Shown here: one piece after another, positions 60,831-64,000 of the stretch
Layout of the letters: each line of letters starts with the position of its first letter
Numbering within the stretch: position 1 is the first letter of the stretch
Source of the DNA: Paraburkholderia panacisoli
GTDB lineage: Bacteria; Pseudomonadota; Gammaproteobacteria; Burkholderiales; Burkholderiaceae
Assembly (NCBI RefSeq): GCF_008369935.1
Contig: NZ_VTUZ01000018.1
Coordinates: forward strand, 62,001-126,000
Length of the DNA stretch: 64,000 nt
Reading direction: 5' to 3'
Notes under the pieces: model-generated
The model's input: the letters and a program-made list of their open reading frames with translations, nothing else
What the model was told of the DNA's origin: nothing
The model's database searches: none
Made by a program: the position numbers and the translations under genes

Positions 60831-61673
60831 TCACCGGTCCGCGTCGAGCAGGAACGTCACCATCCGGTCGCACACACGGCCGAACATCTGCGTGCCCGTC
60901 ACGGTCGGGCAGCCGCGCGCGCGCGCCGCTTCGATCAGCGGCGTGAGCGGCGGTTTAGTCACCACATCGCCGACGAACGTCGTGGCCGGCAAGCGCGATA
61001 TGTCGATCGGCAACGGATCGTCCGCGCGCATGCCGAGCGGCGACGCGTTCACGACCACGTCGTATGCATGAGCTTGCACCGCGGCGTCCACGCTGCGTGC
61101 TTCGCCATGCCCGAGCGCATTCAATCTCCCGACCAGCGACGCGGTGCGTTCGGCATCGTTGTCGCGCACGTCGAGCAAGCCGACGCCGCTTTGCATCAGC
61201 GCATGGCCGATCGCGGAGCCCGCACCGCCGGCGCCGATCAGCAACGCGCGTTTGCCGCGCAACTCGCAGCCCGCATCGACGAGCGCCGCGACGAAACCGG
61301 TGCCGTCGAACATGCCGCCGTGCCAGTGCCCGTCCGCTGTACGGCGCAGCGTGTTGACCGCGCCGAGGAACGCCGCTTCCCCGGACAAGGTCGAGCAATA
61401 TTCGGCGGCGCTGAACTTGTGCGGCACCGTGATGATCACGCCGTCGACGTTGCGCATCGGCGTGACGCCCGCGAAGAACGCGGGCAGGTCGGCGGGGGCG
61501 ACGTGAGCGGGGACCACCAGCGCGTCGCGGCCGGCGGCGCGCAACGCGGCGGTCACGCCGGACGGCGAGCGCACCTGCGCAATCGGATCGCCGACGATGA
61601 AATACACCCGCGTCGCGCCGCTAAGGCCCTCGTCGAGCGAAGCGGAAAACGGCAGTGCGTGAGCTTGCGTCAT
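60831..61673 (-). CDS. aroE: Shikimate dehydrogenase family protein
   Basis: NADP-dependent oxidoreductase of 280 residues of the AroE/YdiB family. Substrate loop IVGDPIAQVRSPSGVTAALRAAGRDALVVPAHVAP, the catalytic lysine in VTVPHKFSA, AVNTLRR, and the Rossmann motif GAGGAGSAIGHALMQSG. QVRSPSG replaces the usual HSxSP, a feature of catabolic or quinate/shikimate paralogues rather than the biosynthetic enzyme, so this may act in quinate or aromatic-acid breakdown. The symbol aroE marks the family. The epimerase and flavoprotein genes are upstream. Confidence 0.85.
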   Translation of the reverse strand: MTQAHALPFSASLDEGLSGATRVYFIVGDPIAQVRSPSGVTAALRAAGRDALVVPAHVAPADLPAFFAGVTPMRNVDGVIITVPHKFSAAEYCSTLSGEAAFLGAVNTLRRTADGHWHGGMFDGTGFVAALVDAGCELRGKRALLIGAGGAGSAIGHALMQSGVGLLDVRDNDAERTASLVGRLNALGHGEARSVDAAVQAHAYDVVVNASPLGMRADDPLPIDISRLPATTFVGDVVTKPPLTPLIEAARARGCPTVTGTQMFGRVCDRMVTFLLDADR

Positions 61674-61753
61674 GTTCGAATCTCCAGAGAATGAAGCCCT
61701 GTTGCATCGTGCACGATGCCGGGCTGTCCTGCTTGATCGGGTTGAGGTGCGAG

Positions 61754-62641
61754 TTAGCGATAGAACGCCACGGTTTGCTGCAAGCCCTGTTCGAGCGGCG
61801 TGTGCGGCAGACCCGGCAGCAGTTCCGCAAGTGCGGGGTCGACGGGAAACGAGGTGGCGATCGGCAACGGTTGACCGGCTGCATCGATGCGCGCGCCCGG
61901 CACGATCTCCTCGATCCGTTCGATGACCTGGTCCACCGAAACGATGTCGCCCGCCAGCGTGAACACGTGCGCGCCGCGCGGCGCTTCAAACAGCGCGGCT
62001 TCGTAAGCGGCGGCCACGTCGTCCGCGAACACGAGGCCGGTCGAACCGCTGAACGGGATCGTGTACCGCTCGTGCCGCGCCGCGGCGCGGCACGCGAGGC
62101 TCGGTCCGGCGCTCGAACCGGTTTCGCGTCCGGCGCCATACACGACGAGCGGCCGGAAGCCCACGCTGGCGATGCCGTGGTCGTGCCAGTAAGCGCGCGC
62201 CGCGCCTTCGCACGCGAGTTTGAACGCACCATATAAGGTCTGCGGAAACGGCACGCTGCCGTCGTCGGGACCGAACACGCCCGCGCTGCTCGCATACAAC
62301 AGGCTTTTCAGGCCGGCGGCGCGCGCGGCTTCGAATACGTTGAGCGTGCCGATCAGATTGATTTGCGCGCCGCGCACCGGATCGAGCGCGCACGCCGGCG
62401 TCAGCACGCCGGCCAGATGAATCACCGCTTCGCAACCGTCCAGTGCGCGCGACACGTCGTCCGCTAGCGCGATGTCGCCGCTCGCCCATTGCACTGACGC
62501 GGCCCGCTCCGGTGCGAGCGCTTCCAGCAGCGGCGAGCCGGCGCGCAGATCGAACGCCTTGACGCTCAGGCCTTTGTCGAGCAGGCGGCGCATCACCCAC
62601 GCCGCCAGAAAACCGCTTCCTCCAGTCACCAATACGCGCAT
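61754..62641 (-). CDS. NAD-dependent epimerase/dehydratase
   Basis: Extended short-chain dehydrogenase of 295 residues. The NAD-binding motif GGSGFLAAW opens the protein (VLVTGGSGFLAAWVMRRLLDKG) and the catalytic pair is Y-x3-K in TLYGAFKLACEGAARAYWHDHGI, with a serine pair upstream (YASSAGVFG). ATG 62641 has GGAG upstream; the open frame continues 360 codons further without recognisable sequence. It is divergent from the flavoprotein gene and 80 bases upstream of the AroE-like gene on the same strand. Confidence 0.9.
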   Translation of the reverse strand: MRVLVTGGSGFLAAWVMRRLLDKGLSVKAFDLRAGSPLLEALAPERAASVQWASGDIALADDVSRALDGCEAVIHLAGVLTPACALDPVRGAQINLIGTLNVFEAARAAGLKSLLYASSAGVFGPDDGSVPFPQTLYGAFKLACEGAARAYWHDHGIASVGFRPLVVYGAGRETGSSAGPSLACRAAARHERYTIPFSGSTGLVFADDVAAAYEAALFEAPRGAHVFTLAGDIVSVDQVIERIEEIVPGARIDAAGQPLPIATSFPVDPALAELLPGLPHTPLEQGLQQTVAFYR

Positions 62642-62688
62642 TGCTGTGTCTCCGTGAAATGTTTCAACGCTTTGCATTTTCGCTTTTG

Positions 62689-62703
62689 TGGAATAGTATT
62701 CCA
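62689..62703. promoter_or_regulatory. Perfect 15-base palindrome in a divergent promoter
   Basis: TGGAATAGTATTCCA is a perfect palindrome around one central base, midway between the epimerase start (62641) and the flavoprotein start (62798). The form resembles sites bound by IclR-family regulators; no such gene is in the window. A second small palindrome (TGAAATGTTTCA, 62655-62666) lies closer to the epimerase. Confidence 0.55.
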
Positions 62704-62797
62704 ATTCAAGAGCAAATTCTAGATGCGCGACGAGCGGTGAAAAATTCAGCCTGGTCGTCGCCGGCAAAAGATCACAAAGGGCACAAAGGAGCAGCAG

Positions 62798-64000
62798 ATG
62801 GTGGAGACACTCAGCGGTTTGCAACCGGACGAAAAGTTCGACGTCGTCGTGATCGGCGCGGGCGGGGCGGGCATGTCGGCGGCGCTGTTCGCCGCGATCG
62901 ACGGCGCGCGCGTGTTGCTGGTCGAAAGCACCGAATACGTGGGCGGCACCACCGCTTACTCGGCCGGCACCACGTGGATACCCGCTTCGATGCACGGCCC
63001 GTCGGTCAACCCGGACGACAGCAGCGCGAACGCCGAGGCCTTTCTGCGCCGCGCGGTCGGCGAGCGCAGCAACGAGGCGTTGCGCCGCGCGTTCCTGCAG
63101 GCGGGTCCGCAGGCCGTCGCGCACATCGAGGCGAATTCGGACGTGAAGTATCGCGCGCGCCCGTTTCATCCCGACTATCTGTCCGAACTCGAGGGGTCGA
63201 CATTGCGCGGCCGCGCGCTCGAACCGCTCGCATTCGACGGCCGCAAGCTCGGCAAACAGTTCGCGCTGATCCGTCCGCCGATCCCCGAGTTCACGGTGCT
63301 CGGCGGGATGATGGTCGATCGCGACGATGTCGGTCATCTGCTCAACATGACGAAGTCGTTGAAGTCGCTGCGCCATGCGGTCAAGCTGCTCGCGCGTCAT
63401 GCGCGCGACCGCATGAGCTGGCCGCGCGGCACGCGTCTCGTGATGGGCAATGCGCTGATCGGCCGCTTGCTGCATTCGCTGCTGACGCGCGACGTCACGG
63501 TGCTGGTGAACACGAAACTGGAGTCGTTGCACACCGGCGCGAGCGGCAGCGTCGAAGGCATGACGCTCAGTCAGAACGGCCAGCGCCGCCGGATCACGGT
63601 GACAGGTGGCGTGATTCTCGCGAGCGGGGGTTTCAACCGGCATCCGCAACGGCGTCGCACGATGCTGCCGGGCGCCGACCCCAGCTGGTGTCCCGGCGCG
63701 CCGGGCCACACGGGCAGCGCGCACGATCTGGCGCTCGCGATCGGCGCGCGTTACGGCGAAGGCGCGCTGAGCAACGCGTTCTGGGCACCGGTCTCAGTGC
63801 GCAAACGCCGCGATGGCACGACCGCGGTGTTCCCGCATTTCCTGATGGATCGCGGCAAGCCGGGCATGCTCGTGGTCAATCAGCAAGGCAAGCGTTTCCT
63901 CAACGAAAACACCTCGTATCACCTGTTCGGGATTGCGATGCAGGAAGCGCATCGCAAGACGCCGTCGGTGCCCGCGTATCTCGTCACGGATGCGCAAGGC
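62798..64000 (+). CDS. FAD-dependent oxidoreductase, fumarate reductase/3-ketosteroid dehydrogenase type (partial)
   Basis: The first 401 residues are present; the gene runs off the right edge. FAD-binding motif VVVIGAGGAGMSAALFAAIDGARVLLVE near 16-43, then STEYVGGTTAYSAGTTWIP, a segment typical of delta-1-dehydrogenases, and VILASGGFNRHPQ. The ATG at 62798 has AAAGGA 7 bases upstream. It is divergent from the epimerase gene with a palindrome between. The substrate is uncertain: steroid, fumarate-like or another unsaturated acid. Confidence 0.88.
   Translation, partial: MVETLSGLQPDEKFDVVVIGAGGAGMSAALFAAIDGARVLLVESTEYVGGTTAYSAGTTWIPASMHGPSVNPDDSSANAEAFLRRAVGERSNEALRRAFLQAGPQAVAHIEANSDVKYRARPFHPDYLSELEGSTLRGRALEPLAFDGRKLGKQFALIRPPIPEFTVLGGMMVDRDDVGHLLNMTKSLKSLRHAVKLLARHARDRMSWPRGTRLVMGNALIGRLLHSLLTRDVTVLVNTKLESLHTGASGSVEGMTLSQNGQRRRITVTGGVILASGGFNRHPQRRRTMLPGADPSWCPGAPGHTGSAHDLALAIGARYGEGALSNAFWAPVSVRKRRDGTTAVFPHFLMDRGKPGMLVVNQQGKRFLNENTSYHLFGIAMQEAHRKTPSVPAYLVTDAQG

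Overview
The window is high-G+C DNA with tightly packed genes and reads as a chromosome or chromid segment of a beta-proteobacterium of the Burkholderia/Paraburkholderia group. The main reasons are the AcnD/PrpF form of the methylcitrate pathway behind a divergent sigma-54 activator PrpR, a mannose-type exopolysaccharide (EPS) locus related to the bce loci, and long runs of LysR/MFS catabolic cassettes. No rRNA, tRNA, CRISPR array, complete insertion sequence or prophage was seen. All functional calls come from reading translated sequence and recognising motifs; no database search was run.

Layout. (1) 1-14.8 kb: an EPS synthesis and export locus. It holds a Wzc-type co-polymerase/tyrosine kinase, three glycosyltransferases, a Wzx flippase, a Wzy-like polymerase and a PAP2 phosphatase on the opposite strand, ManC, a WcaJ-type initiating transferase, an ATP-grasp protein and a small unknown protein. 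(2) 14.9-20.4 kb: a DMT permease and a minus-strand module with an unknown 132-residue protein, a LigK/RraA-type aldolase, a LigJ-type oxalomesaconate hydratase, an MFS carrier and a LysR regulator. This looks like the lower part of 4,5-cleavage of protocatechuate or gallate. (3) 20.6-29.7 kb: three more MFS carriers, a second LysR, an enolase-superfamily acid-sugar dehydratase, a PdxA-like dehydrogenase, a lactonase-like amidohydrolase and a HAD hydrolase, arranged as a probable acid-sugar catabolic operon. (4) 29.7-38.6 kb: a LacI repressor facing an ABC importer, a GH42 beta-galactosidase and an exported GH53 endo-galactanase, which together form a beta-1,4-galactan utilisation operon with two clear LacI-type operators. 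(5) 38.7-41.6 kb: a small periplasmic protein, an aromatic-acid MFS carrier and the truncated remains of a divergent LysR / tartrate (D-malate) dehydrogenase pair. (6) 41.6-49.2 kb: prpR, prpC, acnD and prpF, without prpB. (7) 49.3-57.4 kb: a VOC protein, a methyltransferase, then an AcuI-type acrylyl-CoA reductase, enoyl-CoA hydratase, acyl-CoA ligase and short-chain fatty acid carrier, divergent from an MFS gene and an AcuR-like TetR gene. (8) 57.5-64 kb: DUF305 and HMA metal-associated proteins, a monooxygenase-fold protein, an MDR dehydrogenase, an orphan ABC ATPase, a shikimate dehydrogenase homologue, an NAD-dependent epimerase and a flavoprotein cut by the window end.

How the parts may work together. 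The acyl-CoA ligase / AcuI / AcuR-like cluster would turn acrylate (or a related short-chain unsaturated acid) into propionyl-CoA. The neighbouring methylcitrate genes are the standard route for propionyl-CoA, so regions 6 and 7 may form one acrylate-to-propionate funnel. The galactan operon and the two acid-catabolism modules fit a soil or plant-associated lifestyle on plant cell wall and lignin-derived compounds.
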